From: Bacillota bacterium
GTDB taxonomy: Bacteria > Bacillota > Clostridia > Acetivibrionales > DSM-1351
Reading direction: 5' to 3'
Assembly (NCBI GenBank): GCA_023409265.1
Contig: JAEYHZ010000018.1
Coordinates: forward strand, 1 to 64,000
DNA length: 64,000 bases
Notes under the pieces: generated by a model
Databases searched by the model: none
What the model saw: only the letters and a program-made list of their open reading frames with translations
Told to the model about the DNA's origin: nothing
Program-made: the position numbers and the translations under genes
In this document: one piece after another, positions 63,350-64,000 of the stretch
How the letters are laid out: the number at the start of each line of letters is the position of its first letter
Numbering within the stretch: the stretch's first letter is position 1

Positions 63350-64000
63350 ATGGTTATCTCAGCAGCAGAGAATTTTTTTAGCGATAAGGCCGCAATATTT
63401 CTGGCAGCTATGTGTTATCAGACTTATCCGTTCTTTCTGCAAGGTCGGCTTATCCTGCCAAAAGGTTTTGAACTCAGATATTCCATTAATGCTCTGGCAA
63501 ATGTTGAATACCCATCTGAAGAGGTGTTCGGATTTATTGCCGAATCAAAGGATATGATAATTATAGCTTTTAGAGGATATGCCTCTTACCCTGCCGACCT
63601 TATTGCAGCATATGACATACTTCAGATGGAGTACCCCTATGTAAGGGACGGAGGAAAAACCTCCCGCGGCTTTACCTCTATTTATCATTCGACAAGAGAT
63701 GAAATAATCGCAGAATTGTCAAAGCTATCACATAGCAAAAAAATATTTATAACCGGACATAACTATGGAGGAGCCTTAGCTATATTGGCTGCATTGGATA
63801 TTGCAGTAAATACCAGGTTTATAGAGCCTTCTGTATACACATTTGCCAGCCCTCGCGTGGGAGACCCTTCCTTTGTAGATAAATATAACAGGGAAGTTAA
63901 AAATAGTATACGAATTTTTAATATTCATGACTCCCATGCGACTTTTCCGGATGAGGTATATATGCTTCCATTTACCGAGGAGGGCTTATTTTATCAACAT
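63350..64000 (+). CDS. Class-3-lipase-like protein, cut by the window edge
   Basis: An open frame of 217 codons from ATG 63350 to the end. It reads as a Lipase_3-fold protein: MIIIAFRGYASYPADLIA where active members have FRGT, SRGFTSIYHS, and ITGHNYGGALAILAAL at the place of the nucleophile elbow, then YTFASPRVGDPSFVDKY and NIHDSHATFPDE. The elbow is GHNYGG rather than GHSLGG, so the catalytic serine is asparagine. Candidate Asp remains. The protein is probably a catalytically dead lipase homologue. A weak AAGGA site precedes the ATG. Confidence 0.8.
   Translation, partial: MVISAAENFFSDKAAIFLAAMCYQTYPFFLQGRLILPKGFELRYSINALANVEYPSEEVFGFIAESKDMIIIAFRGYASYPADLIAAYDILQMEYPYVRDGGKTSRGFTSIYHSTRDEIIAELSKLSHSKKIFITGHNYGGALAILAALDIAVNTRFIEPSVYTFASPRVGDPSFVDKYNREVKNSIRIFNIHDSHATFPDEVYMLPFTEEGLFYQH

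Overview
The window looks like chromosome of a low-GC, Gram-positive, plant-polysaccharide-degrading anaerobe of the Clostridia, most likely near Ruminiclostridium (the Clostridium cellulolyticum / papyrosolvens group). The reasons are AT-rich intergenic DNA, strong AGGAGG-type ribosome sites with frequent TTG/GTG starts, X2 modules and SLH repeats in a giant glycosidase, YesM/YesN-type regulators, and ABC sugar importers without their own ATPase. The genus is inferred from gene content; no database was searched. I see no rRNA, tRNA, CRISPR array, insertion sequence or prophage.

Layout. 1-8583: housekeeping and small accessory genes: a partial minus-strand gene with a possible start-site-masking stem, a DUF6530-like protein with a GIY-YIG-like protein, a repeat protein of 150-bp units (DUF6385-like), a TPR protein, a zinc-ribbon protein, a solitary IF-3 gene, a Mn catalase, an MBL hydrolase, an iron-sulfur protein fused to an acetyltransferase, and an MFS pump. 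8850-16348: an eight-gene flavin-based extracellular electron transfer (EET) locus (ndh2-DoxX, dmkB, dmkA, eetA, eetB, pplA, fmnB-like). NADH electrons would pass to a dedicated demethylmenaquinone pool and then to a surface flavoprotein lipoprotein that the ApbE-type enzyme flavinylates. 16389-25923: a ferredoxin-type aldo/keto reductase, a LysM-GH18 spore-type hydrolase, arginine decarboxylase, a DNRLRE/beta-helix protein, and a PadR-controlled redox membrane segment (NapH-like ferredoxin, CcdA/thioredoxin-like protein).

25996-45715: a carbohydrate region: membrane AraC sensor-regulator, LplB/YtcP/LipO-type importer, GH95, SGNH esterase-like protein, a 1501-residue surface GH27 with X2, jelly-roll and SLH modules, GH38 alpha-mannosidase, a cupin-AraC regulator and a nucleotidyltransferase. 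A 37-nt element (32 of 37 positions identical) lies upstream of both the importer and the GH27 gene. 45829-49475: TetR with its divergent MFS pump and two operators, Bcp peroxiredoxin, DUF4363 and DUF421 membrane proteins. 49864-52359: carboxyspermidine dehydrogenase and decarboxylase, which together with speA outline a polyamine pathway. 52517-63159: a sugar uptake, sensing and hydrolysis cluster ordered SBP, permease, permease, second SBP, histidine kinase, response regulator, GH3. It resembles the cellodextrin uptake and three-component sensing cluster known from R. cellulolyticum, but ends in GH3. A striking folded RNA region (53988-54135) separates the first SBP from its permeases. The window ends inside a class-3-lipase-like gene whose nucleophile serine is replaced by asparagine.

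The most rewarding leads are the EET locus in a probable cellulose degrader, the intercistronic RNA at 53988-54135, the shared 37-nt element, the serine-less lipase and the lone IF-3 with a probable AUU start.
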